DNA of 64,000 nt from Rhodovulum sp. P5. GTDB taxonomy: Bacteria > Pseudomonadota > Alphaproteobacteria > Rhodobacterales > Rhodobacteraceae. Position 1 is the first letter of the stretch. The number at the start of each line of letters is the position of its first letter. A program made the position numbers and the translations under genes. This document shows, one piece after another, positions 10,457-20,106 of this stretch. The DNA is taken from assembly GCF_002079305.1 (NCBI RefSeq), contig NZ_CP015039.1, forward strand, positions 1,199,501-1,263,500, read 5' to 3'. A model generated the notes under the pieces. The model saw only the letters and a program-made list of their open reading frames with translations, was not told where the DNA came from and did no database searches.

Positions 10457-11371
10457 CTATTCCCACTCCATCTGGGAAAAGACCTCTTGCGCGTTGCGGC
10501 GGGAAAGCTGGTCGAAGCTGTCGAGATAGGCAAAGCCCGACTGATCGACGTCTACCGCCCCGATGATATCGCCGCCCGCCTCGATATGCTCCCCGATCCG
10601 GCTGCGCAGGTTGACCAGATAGTCGCGGGTATCCCGGCGGGCCGTGGCAAGATCCGTCACCGGGCCGTGGCCTGGCACCACATGCGCTGGCTCCAGCGTG
10701 GCGAAGGCGTCGAAACTCTCTACCCAGTCGGCGGAAGACGAATGATCCATCACCCCGAGGATACGCCCCACATAGACGATGTCGCCCGTAAACACCGTGC
10801 GCGACTCCGGCAGCCAGACGAAACTGTCGCCCGGCGTATGGGCGGGGCCGGGATGGACGATCTGGAATTCGATGCCGCCAAGGGACAGGTCGTAGCGGTC
10901 CGCAAACGTGATGTCGGCATAGGCCGGTTCGGTGCCCGCCACCCCATCGCCGATCAGTTGCGCAAGCACGGTCAACTGCATCGAGGCCCGGTCGTGCTGA
11001 TCGGCCACGGCATCCTCGGCGGCGATCACCGTGGCCCCCAGCCCCTGCCAGTAGCTATTGCCGATCCACCGGTGGTCCTGCCCGCCGGTATTGATGACAT
11101 AGCGCACCGGTTGGTCCGTTACCTGCCGGATGGCCGCATGCAGGGCCTTGGCCCCTTTCATGCTTCCGCCCGCGTCGATCAAAACCGCGCCGTCCGGCGT
11201 CACGACCAGCCCGAAGGTTGCGTTGTTGCCAAGGTTCTGTGGGTCTCTCTGCCCGAACGGCCCGACAAGGGCGTGCACGCCGGGGGCAATGTCCTGATGT
11301 TCCTGAACGGGCTGCGCGATAGCGACCGGCGCGACAAGCACCGCCGCCGTGAAAACCGAAACGAACTTCAT
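10457..11371 (-). CDS. Secreted metallo-beta-lactamase-fold protein with degenerate first metal site
   Basis: 304 aa with an N-terminal signal peptide (MKFVSVFTAAVLVAPVAIAQPV). The MBL fold is recognisable: LVVTPDGAVLIDAGGS (strand and Asp), GPAHTPGDSFVWLPESRTVFTGD (H178, D197) and VVPGHGPVTD (H235). The usual NTHxHxDH loop reads NTGGQDHRWIGN (94-105): the two leading histidines are missing and only D99 and H100 remain. Family members include quinoprotein-relay-type hydrolases; the substrate is unknown. It lies between the SRP RNA and dnaX on the same strand. Open frame upstream of ATG 11371 overlaps the SRP RNA and is not coding. Confidence 0.8.
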   Translation of the reverse strand: MKFVSVFTAAVLVAPVAIAQPVQEHQDIAPGVHALVGPFGQRDPQNLGNNATFGLVVTPDGAVLIDAGGSMKGAKALHAAIRQVTDQPVRYVINTGGQDHRWIGNSYWQGLGATVIAAEDAVADQHDRASMQLTVLAQLIGDGVAGTEPAYADITFADRYDLSLGGIEFQIVHPGPAHTPGDSFVWLPESRTVFTGDIVYVGRILGVMDHSSSADWVESFDAFATLEPAHVVPGHGPVTDLATARRDTRDYLVNLRSRIGEHIEAGGDIIGAVDVDQSGFAYLDSFDQLSRRNAQEVFSQMEWE

Positions 11372-11442
11372 CCAACCCTCCCGCTTTGGCGAAGCATAGG
11401 CAAGGCGCGATGCCCTGCACAGGGCCAAGATGTCGGGAAAAG

Positions 11443-11542
11443 GGTGAGAGGCTGGACAGCGACCCGAACGGGGCTCGTTACGGCTGCTTCCTTCCGGACC
11501 TGACCGGGTTGGCGAGGCGCTCGCCCGCGCCAACCTCTCACC
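11443..11542 (-). ncRNA. ffs: Signal recognition particle RNA (4.5S type)
   Basis: Read on the minus strand, the sequence contains the universally conserved SRP apical loop GGTCAGGTCCGGAAGGAAGC with its GGAA tetraloop and the following AGCC. Terminal pairing GGTGAGAGG/CCTCTCACC (11534-11542 with 11443-11451) closes a ~100-nt rod, the size of the short bacterial SRP RNA. A CCCTTTT run follows immediately and could end transcription. It would bind Ffh to target inner-membrane proteins. Location upstream of dnaX fits other Rhodobacteraceae. Confidence 0.95.
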
Positions 11543-11615
11543 GCGTTACATAGGCGTCACGAAGGGGATTCGCAAGTCGGCTGCCGGGCAGGCTTTGGCA
11601 TATCCGCGACAGTGG

Positions 11616-13541
11616 CTAATAGGACTTCAGTTCCTGCGACAGATGCAGCGCCTCGGCCTGCCCCGTCAGCCGCGCACGATAGACCGGCAATGCCTCGGTC
11701 ACCCGCATGACGTAGTTGCGCGTCTCGCGGAACGGGATCATCTCGATCCAGTCGATCACGTCCACCCCAGCCGATCGCGGATCGCCCCGGTCGCCCACCC
11801 AGCGATGGGCGCGGCTGGGCCCAGCGTTATAGGCGGCGGCGACCAGTACCGGGTTCGGGCCGAATTCCTCGACCAGGCGGGCAAGATACTCCGCCCCCAG
11901 CCGGGCATTGTACCCTGCGTCCCGCGTGAGGTCCGCGCTGACATAGGCGACGTCCAACCGGGTCGCCATCGCCTGCGCGGTCCGCGGCATCAACTGCATC
12001 AGGCCCAGCGCCCCGGCACCGCTGACCACCGCGGGGTCGAACTCGCTTTCCCGCCGGGCAATGGACATCACCAGTTCCGTCGGCACGGGATGCGCGGCCT
12101 GTGCCAGATCGGTAACGGGGAAATAGGCGCCCATCATCACGTTGCCGTCCCGTGCGGCCACCTTCGCGATCTTCAGCGCTACATGGGGTTCGCCCAGACG
12201 CAGCGCCAGCCCGGCCAGTTGCCGCTGGCCCGTCTCATCCGCGGTTTCCGCCAGATGGGTCATGAACCATTCCATCAGGTTCCGCTCGCCCGCCTCGTGA
12301 AACAGCATCGCCGCGCGCAGGACCGACCCGTTCGCGAAAGGCGCATCGCGCCAGTCGGGATAGGTTTCCCGCCCCGATAGCGCCGGGTCCATTGCCAGCC
12401 CCGCCTTTTCGGCGGCGAGCAGACCGTAGAAACTGCTTTGATGGGCCCCGCCCTTGGCATAGGCGGCCTGCGCCTCTGCCGTCCGGCCCAGCGCCTCCAG
12501 CGCGCGGCCTTCCCAGTATCCCGCCCGGCCAAGGCTGATCGGCGTCTCCACCGCCGCCGCGAACCGGCGGAAATGATCCAGCGCCGTCGCGGGGTCATCG
12601 CGGAACCGCAACGCGATGAAACCCGACAGCCATTCCAGATCGGCATAGTCCGATCCTTCCGTCAGAAAGTGGCGGGAGGCCAGCCGATAGGCCCGGTCCA
12701 TCTCGCCCTCTCGCATCAGCTTGCGGGCGAAGCTGCGTCGCCACCCGGCCCAGAGCGCTGGTCGCCCCAGCGTCTCGGGCGACAGACTGCGTTCCTCCAT
12801 CAGCGCGATGGCATCGTCGGTCCGTCCCTTTCGGGCGCGCCACAGGAACCGCTCATAGGCCAGCCCGGGATCGTTTCGCAGGGCGTCGGGCACCGCCTCG
12901 ATCCGGGCATCGACACCGGGCGCCCGTTCGCGCAGCGCGATCCGCGCCGCGGCTAGGTCCGTCCAGCCCTCCGGCACCAGCGGCAGCATCCGCCGGGCCG
13001 ACAGGAAATGCCCCTCCCACAGCATCGCGTCGATCCGCGCCTCGTGATGGGGCGCAAGCTGACGCTTGAAACGGGCCAGCAGCGCAAGCTGCGCGTCTTC
13101 CGACAGGGCCAGCGTGCGCCATGCCAGAACCGCCATGGCCTGCGCATCGCCCATCTGTCCCTTGGCGGCATAGGATTGCACAAGCCGCAGCGCCCCGGTC
13201 CCGGTGCGCGGGCGGTCTTCGCCAAAATAGGCCAGGACGGTGTCGGGGTCGGTTCCCGCGACGATCTTGCCCTCCCCCTCGGCCCGAATGCGGTCAAGCC
13301 CCGGCCAATCGGGATTGCGGGTCAGGAAATCCAGATAGTCTTCGAAATCTCCCTGCCCCGCCCGCAATTGCCGCCATGTCACGATATCGACCGCCACCGG
13401 CCCCGCCTCTTCGGCGAGGATATGCGCAGTATCCCAATGATCGGCCCGCACATGTTTCATCACCTGCGACAGGACAGGCGATGCCGCGGTCGGAACGGGG
13501 GCCGCAAGGGCGATCAGCAGACAAAGCAGACGGACAGGCAT
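11616..13541 (-). CDS. Soluble lytic murein transglycosylase (Slt-like)
   Basis: 641 aa with a signal peptide (MPVRLLCLLIALAAPVPTAAS). A long alpha-helical superhelical domain with TPR-like repeats (~30-460) precedes a C-terminal SLT goose-type lysozyme domain. Its catalytic Glu498 lies in ARRESEFDPAVVSGAGALGL, followed by MQLMPRTA and the AAYNAGPSR motif. These periplasmic enzymes cleave peptidoglycan to 1,6-anhydromuropeptides. It is divergent from dapA, whose product feeds the same cell-wall pathway; shared control is possible but not shown. Confidence 0.93.
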   Translation of the reverse strand: MPVRLLCLLIALAAPVPTAASPVLSQVMKHVRADHWDTAHILAEEAGPVAVDIVTWRQLRAGQGDFEDYLDFLTRNPDWPGLDRIRAEGEGKIVAGTDPDTVLAYFGEDRPRTGTGALRLVQSYAAKGQMGDAQAMAVLAWRTLALSEDAQLALLARFKRQLAPHHEARIDAMLWEGHFLSARRMLPLVPEGWTDLAAARIALRERAPGVDARIEAVPDALRNDPGLAYERFLWRARKGRTDDAIALMEERSLSPETLGRPALWAGWRRSFARKLMREGEMDRAYRLASRHFLTEGSDYADLEWLSGFIALRFRDDPATALDHFRRFAAAVETPISLGRAGYWEGRALEALGRTAEAQAAYAKGGAHQSSFYGLLAAEKAGLAMDPALSGRETYPDWRDAPFANGSVLRAAMLFHEAGERNLMEWFMTHLAETADETGQRQLAGLALRLGEPHVALKIAKVAARDGNVMMGAYFPVTDLAQAAHPVPTELVMSIARRESEFDPAVVSGAGALGLMQLMPRTAQAMATRLDVAYVSADLTRDAGYNARLGAEYLARLVEEFGPNPVLVAAAYNAGPSRAHRWVGDRGDPRSAGVDVIDWIEMIPFRETRNYVMRVTEALPVYRARLTGQAEALHLSQELKSY

Positions 13542-13709
13542 TGGCTGGAACGGAACCGGTTCAGGGCTGCACAGGGCAAGGTTTCATGACGCGACAGATC
13601 GGGGCAATTCACAAACTTGGCAAGAGCGCTGCGCCGCTATAGGTTCGCCGCGCTGCAAAAGGGCCGACTCGCGGTCCAGTAAACATGTCCATGATTAAAG
13701 GAGCGTGTC

Positions 13710-14585
13710 ATGATTCAAGGGTCCCTTCCCGCACTGGTCACGCCGTTCAAGAACGGCGCGCTGGATCTCGACACGCTCAAACGGCTGGTCGACTGGCATA
13801 TTTCCGAAGGCAGCCACGGCTTTGTCCCCGTCGGTACCACCGGCGAAAGCCCCACGCTCAGCCATGCCGAGCATGAAACGGTGATCGAGGAGGTCGTCAA
13901 GGCCGTGGACGGGCGCCGCCCGGTGATCGCCGGAACCGGGTCGAACAACACCGCCGAGGCGATCCGCTTCATGCAGCAGGCCGAAAAGGTCGGCGCCGAT
14001 GCCGCGCTGGTGGTCACGCCCTATTACAACAAGCCGACGCAGGCGGGCATGATCGCGCATTTCACCGCGCTGCACGACTGCTGCAAGCTGCCGATCATCA
14101 TCTACAACATCCCCGGCCGCTCGGCGGTCGACATGCTGCCCGACACGATGGGAGAGCTTGCCAAGCTGCCGCGGATCATCGGGGTGAAGGACGCCACCGG
14201 CGATCTGTCCCGCGTCCCCAAACAGCGGATCACCTGCGGGCCCGACTTCCTGCAATTGTCGGGCGAGGATGGCACCGCGCTTGGTTTCAACGCCCATGGC
14301 GGGCGGGGCTGTATCTCGGTCACCGCGAATGTGGCGCCGAAGCTGTGCGCGGAGTTTCAGGAGGCCACGCTCGCCGGCGACTATGCCAAGGCGCTGGAGT
14401 TGCAGGACCGTCTTATGCCGCTGCATATCGCGATCTTCCTTGAACCGGGCGTCGCGGGCGCGAAATACGCCATGTCCCGGCTCGGCCTCTGCCAGAACGA
14501 AGTGCGCACGCCGCTGGTCCCCGTGACCGAAGGGACCTCCGCCAAGATCGACGCCGCGTTGCGCCATGCGGGCCTGCTGACCTAG
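13710..14585 (+). CDS. dapA: 4-hydroxy-tetrahydrodipicolinate synthase
   Basis: 291 aa, full length. It condenses pyruvate with aspartate semialdehyde in lysine/meso-diaminopimelate synthesis. GTTGE (43-47), catalytic Tyr132 in YNIPGR, and Schiff-base Lys160 in [10 protein letters not shown] are all present. An AAAGGAG ribosome-binding site lies eight bases before ATG 13710. The TAG stop overlaps the next gene's GTG by one base, so the two are probably co-transcribed. Confidence 0.97.
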   Translation: MIQGSLPALVTPFKNGALDLDTLKRLVDWHISEGSHGFVPVGTTGESPTLSHAEHETVIEEVVKAVDGRRPVIAGTGSNNTAEAIRFMQQAEKVGADAALVVTPYYNKPTQAGMIAHFTALHDCCKLPIIIYNIPGRSAVDMLPDTMGELAKLPRIIGVKDATGDLSRVPKQRITCGPDFLQLSGEDGTALGFNAHGGRGCISVTANVAPKLCAEFQEATLAGDYAKALELQDRLMPLHIAIFLEPGVAGAKYAMSRLGLCQNEVRTPLVPVTEGTSAKIDAALRHAGLLT

Positions 14586-15070
14586 TGGTCGGGGAGCTGC
14601 GCCCCGGCGAGCGGGTGCTGGAGGGGCTGGCCGCGCCGGACGGCCCCGCCTTGCGCTTTATCGGGCGTATCCGGTCCCCTTGGGCGGACGGGAATTGCCC
14701 CAAGAACATCGGCAAGGCCCGGGAGACCGGAAAAGGCGCATGGGTCGACCTTGACCCGTCCTTTGTGCCGGCGCTGACCGGGTTGGAACCCGGGCAGGCG
14801 GTCATCCTGCTTTACTGGATGGATCACGCCCGGCGCGATCTGCTGATCCAGGCGCCGCGCCATGTGGACGCCCCGCGCGGCACGTTTGCGCTGCGCCCCC
14901 CAAACCGGCCCAACACGATCAGCCAGTCTGCGGTGCGGATCACCGCCATAGATCATGATGCGGGCCGCATCGATATCGACGCCATCGATTGCTTCGACGG
15001 AACGCCCCTGCTGGACATCAAGCCATGGCTGGCCAGCATCGACATCCCGCCAGAGCCGGGTGCGGGCTGA
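14585..15070 (+). CDS. TrmO/YaeB-like protein (predicted tRNA m6t6A37 methyltransferase family)
   Basis: 161 aa with the UPF0066/TsaA beta-barrel signature: FIGRIRSPWADGNCPKNIGKARE at the N-terminus, GQAVILLYWMDHARRDLLIQAPRH, then RGTFALRPPNRPNTISQSAVRI. TrmO family enzymes use SAM to methylate N6-threonylcarbamoyladenosine at tRNA position 37. This protein is shorter than E. coli TrmO (no C-terminal extension), as in many alphaproteobacteria, so the substrate is less certain. The GTG start shares a base with the dapA stop. Confidence 0.8.
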   Translation: MVGELRPGERVLEGLAAPDGPALRFIGRIRSPWADGNCPKNIGKARETGKGAWVDLDPSFVPALTGLEPGQAVILLYWMDHARRDLLIQAPRHVDAPRGTFALRPPNRPNTISQSAVRITAIDHDAGRIDIDAIDCFDGTPLLDIKPWLASIDIPPEPGAG

Positions 15071-15076
15071 CGCCCG

Positions 15077-15505
15077 TCACTCCACGGTGATGGTGATCGG
15101 CGCCGACATCACCGGCGGGTCGTGCGGCACATGCATCCCGTCGCCCAGCACGATCCACAGCGTATGCGTGCCGCTGGCCAGATCGATCGTCGTCTCGGTC
15201 TGACCGCCACCGAAATGAACGTGATGATCGTCTGCCGGGACCTGCTGCGAGAAGTCATAGCCCTCTTGCGGGACGTCGATGATCAGGTGGTGATGCCCGG
15301 AATGCGGCATCGTGGTGCCCGCGGGCGCGACCTCCATCCCGTCCAGACCGAAGGTGATGGTGACGGGCGACGACACGGTCGCCCCGTCTTCGGGCGAAAT
15401 GATATACGCGCGCGCCCCTTCGGGCGAGGGCGTGCGGTCTGATGCGTGGGCTGCCGCCGCAAACGATGCAAGGGCAAACGCCGCCGCAAGTCGGATCATG
15501 GACAT
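15077..15505 (-). CDS. Secreted DUF4399 protein
   Basis: 142 aa. A signal peptide (MSMIRLAAAFALASFAAAAHAS) is followed by a single DUF4399-type beta-sandwich. Strong matches are VYIISPxDGATVSSPVTITFGLDGMEVAPAG, the His-rich SGHHHLIIDV and HTLWIVLGDGMHVPHDPPVMS. The clustered histidines (HSGHHH, DDHHVHF) look suited to metal binding, but no function is established for the family. It is convergent with the TrmO-like gene, only six bases away. Confidence 0.8.
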   Translation of the reverse strand: MSMIRLAAAFALASFAAAAHASDRTPSPEGARAYIISPEDGATVSSPVTITFGLDGMEVAPAGTTMPHSGHHHLIIDVPQEGYDFSQQVPADDHHVHFGGGQTETTIDLASGTHTLWIVLGDGMHVPHDPPVMSAPITITVE

Positions 15506-15717
15506 GATGGTTCCTCCGCTGGGAATGATGCCTGGGCCCCTCGCCCACCGTTACTTTCGGTCTTTTCAAAGGAGCTAGCGGCCCCGGGGCCCGCTTCAAG
15601 CCGGCCGGCAGGGCGGGCAGAAAAAGCGTCAAATTCGTCTCTCTTTCGGTTCTTAAGGCAACGCTTAGCGAATTCGTCGGATCAAGGGGGCAACGCTGTA
15701 TCCACATAGTCTGACCC
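15506..15717. other. Intergenic region between the divergent DUF4399 and PAS-GGDEF-EAL genes
   Basis: About 210 bases that must hold both promoters. I see no clear operator, hairpin or small ORF in it. The downstream gene starts with GTG at 15718 and no strong ribosome-binding site is evident before it. Confidence 0.4.
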
Positions 15718-18700
15718 GTGACCGAGATTTCGACACTCTCAACCGAACTGCTGTCCGCCTTGCCGCATCCGGCAATTCTCGTCTCGGCCGACGGGACCGT
15801 CCTGGGGCTGAGCGACAGTGCCCGGGGCCTGTTCGACACGTCGAAAGACCCGCTCGTCGGGCAGCCCATCCGCGATCTGGTGCTGAACGACGACAGCGAC
15901 GCGGCCGAAGCCGCATTTGCAAAGGCGCTGGACGACACAACCGCCTCGGTGGCGCTGGACGTCCGGTTCCGGCTGCCGAACGACACGGGCCGGGCGCGGC
16001 CCGCGGTTGCACGGCGGGTCCGGCTTGACCCGACGACCCCTGCCATCCTGCTTCAACTGCCAGAGCCGCGGGCGGCCGCCGGACAAGACGCCCCGCCCGG
16101 CGATGAAACGCTGAAACAGATGGTCGAAGAGGCGCAGACCGCCCGGAAGCTCGCCCAGGAAAAGGCCGACATCCTGCGCCTCGCGACAACCAACAGCAGC
16201 GTCGTTCCCTGGACGAAGATACCACAGACCGGCGAGTCGTGGTTCGGTGAGAACCTGAACGAACTTGTCGGTCTGGACGCCGACACGGTGCCGGATTCAG
16301 CCGCATTCCGCAGCATGATCCACCCCGACGACAGGGAGGCCGCGCTTGACCGGCAGGAGCGCCTCGCCGCCGGGACCGATCAGGTCACCTGTCACGAGTT
16401 CCGCGTCAACTGCCCCGATGGCAAGACCCGCTGGTTCCGGTCCAAGGGCAAGCGCGTGGACCGCAGCGCCGACGGCCTGCCCGACATGATCGGCGGCAGC
16501 CTGACCGATATCACCGAACTGAAAGCGAAAGAGGAACGCCTGTCCGAGGCGCTGGCCGAGGCGCTGACCCGCGAACACATGCTGACGGCCTCGGCCCAAT
16601 GCGGCGGGATGGGATATTGGATCGTCAGCGCCGATGACAGCGAAGGATGGGCATCCGACGCGATCCGGGAATTGTTGGGATACGGCCCCGGCGAGTTCCA
16701 CTCCACCCATGCCGGCTGGCGCAGCCTGTTTCACCCCGACGACGTCGAAAGCGGCGCGGCGGCCATGCATGCGCTGATCGACGGACGAACGGAGGTCTAC
16801 GACCACGAGCACCGTCTTCGCCATGCCGATGGCAGCTATCAATGGTATCGCGCCGTCGCCCGCAAGATCGACCGCAGCGCCGAAGGACTGCCCTACCTGA
16901 TCTCAGGCGCGGTGATGAACATCGGCAAGCTGAAGGAAACGCAACTGCGGCTGATCGAGACGGCCAAGGCGGCCCAAAGGGTCAGCCACCGGCTGAGCAA
17001 ACTGGCCGACAACATCCCCGGCGCGGTGTTCGAGCGGCAGCAGCGTGCCGACGGGTCCGTCCACTTCCCCTATCTCAGCGCGAAGATGCCGGATATCTTC
17101 GGCACCACGCACGAGGCCATCGCGGCGGACTGGCGCGCGGTGTTCTCCTGCATGGACCCCGAGGACCGCACCGCACTTGCCGAAAAGATCGAATGTTCGA
17201 AGGCTTGTCTTTGCGCGTTCGAGGCACGCTGCCGCATCACGCATCCCGAAAAGGGCCTCCGCTGGGTCCTGATTTCCTCCCTGCCCTATGCACAGCCCGA
17301 CGGCTCGATCCTGTGGTATGGCAATGCCAGCGACATCACCGACCAACTGGCCGCCGAACGTCTTGCACAAGAGGCCGCACAGGAAGTCCGCCGTGCCCAT
17401 GAACGGCTGAGCACTGTCGCGCGCATCGCCCCGGTCGGCCTGTACGAATTCAAGTGGTTCGGCCCCGGCGAGGTGCAATTCACCTATTTCAGCAAGCATT
17501 TCGAGGAGCTTTGCGGCTTTACCAGAGAAGAGATCGAGACGGTTCAGGGGGGCATCTTCGCCCGGGTTCATGATGAGGATCGGAGCGCCTATCTCGGCTC
17601 GATGGCCGAAGACTCGCGCCTGATGCGCCCCCGGCACAACCGGTTTCGCATCCACCATCCGCAGCGGGGCCTGTGCTGGCTGGCCGCCTGGGCCACCCCG
17701 CGCAAGGACGAGGACGGCACGGTCATCTGGACGGGCGCCCTGATTGACGTCACCGCCGACATGGAGCGGGAGGCGGAACTGCGCAAGGCCCACGAAGCCG
17801 CCGAGAAGATGCGCGCCGCCAACGAATGGCATGCCCTGCATGACGGCCTGACCAATCTGCCGAACCGCAGATACTATGACCGGACACTTGCCCAACGGCT
17901 GGACGGGGCAAGAACGGACGGCCCCAGAGATTGCGTCCTGATCCGCATCGACCTGGACCATTTCAAATACGTCAACGACACGCTGGGGCACGAGGCCGGC
18001 GATCTGGTCCTGATACGGGTGGCCGATGTGCTGTTCGACTGCCTGCGCGGCAACGATTTCGTGGCCCGGATCGGCGGCGACGAATTCACGATCCTGCCCG
18101 CCCCCGGCACGACCGAGGCCGAAGCCTGCGATCTTGTCGACCGGTTGCAGGCCAAACTGGCCGAGCCGTTGATCTATCAGGGCCGTCAGTGCCGGTTCGG
18201 CGCCAGTTTCGGCATCGCCCATGTGGACGATCTGTCCGCAATTGGCGAAGACATCCAGATGTTCGCCGACGCCGCCCTTTACCGCGCCAAGGCAACCGGG
18301 CGGAACCGCCTGCACCTGTTCACGCCGCAACTGCACCGGGAAATCCTGACAGACCGGCGCCTTGCGATCGAGATCCACGAAGGGCTGGATGGCGATCAGT
18401 TCGTGCCCTTCTTCCAACCGCAGGTCTCTGCCGCCGATGGTCGTCTGGTCGGGGCCGAGGCGCTGTTGCGCTGGCAGCACCCGACCGAAGGCATCCTTGC
18501 CCCCGATGCCTTTCTTCATGTCGCCGAACATCTGCGCCTGATGCCGGAAATCGACCGGGTCATGATGATGAAATCCCGCGATGCGTTGGAGCGTTGGCAG
18601 GCCCGGGGGCTGACGGTGCCCAAGATCAGCTTCAATGTCAGTTCCGGCCGCATGCATGACCCCGACGTGATCTCGATGGCGCAAGAGATCGCCTCGGGTC

Positions 18701-19122
18701 AGACACGGGTGACGTTCGAACTGCTGGAATCGATCCTTGTGGAAGAGGAAAGCGATGTCTTCCGCTTCCACCTCGACGCGATCCGGTCGGCGGGCATCGA
18801 CATCGAGATCGACGATTTCGGCTCCGGCCATGCCTCGATCATCGGGCTGATGGAAATCGCACCCTCAGCGCTGAAGATCGACAAGCGCATCGTGTTCCCG
18901 GTGGCCGAGGACACGCGTGCCCGCAATCTGGTCGGTGCCATTCTGGAAATCGCCAACACCCTTGGCATCGGCACCGTCGCAGAGGGGGTGGAGACCGAGG
19001 CGCAGGTTGCGATCCTCAGCGGGATCGGCTGCGACGTGCTTCAGGGCTATTACTACTCGAAGCCCCTGCCAGAGAGCGAGTTCGAGCGCTTCGCGCTCAG
19101 CGCCAACCGCTCAATCGCCTGA
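15718..19122 (+). CDS. Multi-PAS GGDEF-EAL cyclic-di-GMP signalling protein
   Basis: 1134 aa with no obvious transmembrane helix, so probably cytoplasmic. About five PAS/PAC modules (roughly 12-115, 160-290, 290-425, 430-560, 565-690; PAC ends such as WFRSKGKRVDRSADGLPDMIGGSLTDIT) are followed by a GGDEF domain (RIGGDEFTIL, 786-790, intact) and an EAL domain (GAEALLRWQHPTEG, EAL at 914-916). Later EAL residues NVSSGRMHD, DDFGSGHASI and GVETEAQ are present. It could therefore both make and break c-di-GMP, with PAS inputs choosing. GTG at 15718 is the start used. It is monocistronic and convergent with trcR. Confidence 0.92.
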   Translation: MTEISTLSTELLSALPHPAILVSADGTVLGLSDSARGLFDTSKDPLVGQPIRDLVLNDDSDAAEAAFAKALDDTTASVALDVRFRLPNDTGRARPAVARRVRLDPTTPAILLQLPEPRAAAGQDAPPGDETLKQMVEEAQTARKLAQEKADILRLATTNSSVVPWTKIPQTGESWFGENLNELVGLDADTVPDSAAFRSMIHPDDREAALDRQERLAAGTDQVTCHEFRVNCPDGKTRWFRSKGKRVDRSADGLPDMIGGSLTDITELKAKEERLSEALAEALTREHMLTASAQCGGMGYWIVSADDSEGWASDAIRELLGYGPGEFHSTHAGWRSLFHPDDVESGAAAMHALIDGRTEVYDHEHRLRHADGSYQWYRAVARKIDRSAEGLPYLISGAVMNIGKLKETQLRLIETAKAAQRVSHRLSKLADNIPGAVFERQQRADGSVHFPYLSAKMPDIFGTTHEAIAADWRAVFSCMDPEDRTALAEKIECSKACLCAFEARCRITHPEKGLRWVLISSLPYAQPDGSILWYGNASDITDQLAAERLAQEAAQEVRRAHERLSTVARIAPVGLYEFKWFGPGEVQFTYFSKHFEELCGFTREEIETVQGGIFARVHDEDRSAYLGSMAEDSRLMRPRHNRFRIHHPQRGLCWLAAWATPRKDEDGTVIWTGALIDVTADMEREAELRKAHEAAEKMRAANEWHALHDGLTNLPNRRYYDRTLAQRLDGARTDGPRDCVLIRIDLDHFKYVNDTLGHEAGDLVLIRVADVLFDCLRGNDFVARIGGDEFTILPAPGTTEAEACDLVDRLQAKLAEPLIYQGRQCRFGASFGIAHVDDLSAIGEDIQMFADAALYRAKATGRNRLHLFTPQLHREILTDRRLAIEIHEGLDGDQFVPFFQPQVSAADGRLVGAEALLRWQHPTEGILAPDAFLHVAEHLRLMPEIDRVMMMKSRDALERWQARGLTVPKISFNVSSGRMHDPDVISMAQEIASGQTRVTFELLESILVEEESDVFRFHLDAIRSAGIDIEIDDFGSGHASIIGLMEIAPSALKIDKRIVFPVAEDTRARNLVGAILEIANTLGIGTVAEGVETEAQVAILSGIGCDVLQGYYYSKPLPESEFERFALSANRSIA

Positions 19123-19141
19123 CACGCCCTACAAGTCAGAA

Positions 19142-19172
19142 GGACGGGCCTACGCCGGAACGCGCCCGTTTC
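19142..19172. terminator. Possible weak terminator between the convergent GGDEF-EAL and trcR genes
   Basis: ACGGGC at 19143-19148 can pair with GCCCGT at 19165-19170, followed by a short TT. The stem is short and the loop long, so this is a tentative call. Confidence 0.3.
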
Positions 19173-19209
19173 CGCGGCCCCGCCGGCAGCCATGGGCAGG
19201 CGCGAACGC

Positions 19210-19974
19210 TCAGCTTTGACGGTCGTCGTCGTCCTCGTCGTCGTCCGCGTTGTCGGGCAGGTTGAAGAAGCTGTCGGCGTCGACCAGCAGTTCGTCGTCG
19301 TCCTTCTTCTCGTCGGTATCACCGGACAACGTGAACGTCTCCAGCCCCGAAATCGCAGTCGGGATCTTCGGCTCGGGCTCCATGTCCAGCGACTGCTCGG
19401 TCGAGACAAGCTTGCGCCGTTCGTCATCGGACATCAACGCCCCCTCGGCCGCCTTCGCCTTGGCGGCCTTCTGCACCATCGCATCCAGTTCGGACTGCTT
19501 GCAGAGGCCCAAGGCGACCGGGTCGATCGGCTGAATATTGGCGATGTTCCAGTGGGTGCGTTCGCGGATCGACTGAATCGTCGGCTTCGTCGTGCCGACC
19601 AGCTTGGCGATCTGCCCGTCGCTCAACTCGGGGTGGAACTTGACCAGCCACAGGATGGAGGCCGGCCGGTCCTGCCGCTTGGACAGCGGAGTATAGCGCG
19701 GGCCGCGCCGCTTTTCCTCACCCACGGCAGCGGGATTGAATTTCAACCGCAGCCGGTAAAGGGGGTCGGCCTCGCCCTTGTCGATCTCGACCTGCTCCAA
19801 CTGGTTGTTCGCAATCGGGTCGAAGCCCTTCACGCCGGCGGCCACGTCGCCATCGGCGATGCCCTGAACCTCAAGTTCGTGCATGCCGCAGAAATCGGCG
19901 ATTTGCTTGAAGGTCAGCGTGGTGTTGTCGACCAGCCAGACGGCAGTGGCCTTTGCCATGATCGGCTTGTTCAT
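19210..19974 (-). CDS. trcR: DUF1013 family protein, annotated elsewhere as cell-cycle regulator TrcR
   Basis: 254 aa. The sequence MAKATAVWLVDNTTLTFKQIADFCGMHELEVQGIADGD, followed by a second helix-turn-helix-like block (LSDGQIAKLVGTTKPTIQSIRERTHWN), is the DUF1013 signature restricted to alphaproteobacteria, where members are described as transcriptional regulators. The C-terminus is a low-complexity acidic tail (NADDDEDDDD) encoded by a GAC-rich run at about 19215-19250. ATG 19974 gives the family N-terminus. It is divergent from the RNase T2 gene. Confidence 0.82.
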   Translation of the reverse strand: MNKPIMAKATAVWLVDNTTLTFKQIADFCGMHELEVQGIADGDVAAGVKGFDPIANNQLEQVEIDKGEADPLYRLRLKFNPAAVGEEKRRGPRYTPLSKRQDRPASILWLVKFHPELSDGQIAKLVGTTKPTIQSIRERTHWNIANIQPIDPVALGLCKQSELDAMVQKAAKAKAAEGALMSDDERRKLVSTEQSLDMEPEPKIPTAISGLETFTLSGDTDEKKDDDELLVDADSFFNLPDNADDDEDDDDRQS

Positions 19975-20106
19975 GCGTCCAACTCCTTCCGAACGAATAC
20001 GGGGCTCCCCTGCCGGAAAAACGGCTGCGCCGCTGCGGCGCTGATCCTCGTTTTCGGGGAGGTTGCGGCGCGTTATAGTCGTCCAACGCAGCGGAGAAAA
20101 GAGAAA

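Noticed and set aside
10457..11533. Longer N-terminus for the MBL-fold protein, beginning at 11533
   Set aside because: The extension would be translated from the SRP RNA gene and lies before a normal signal peptide.
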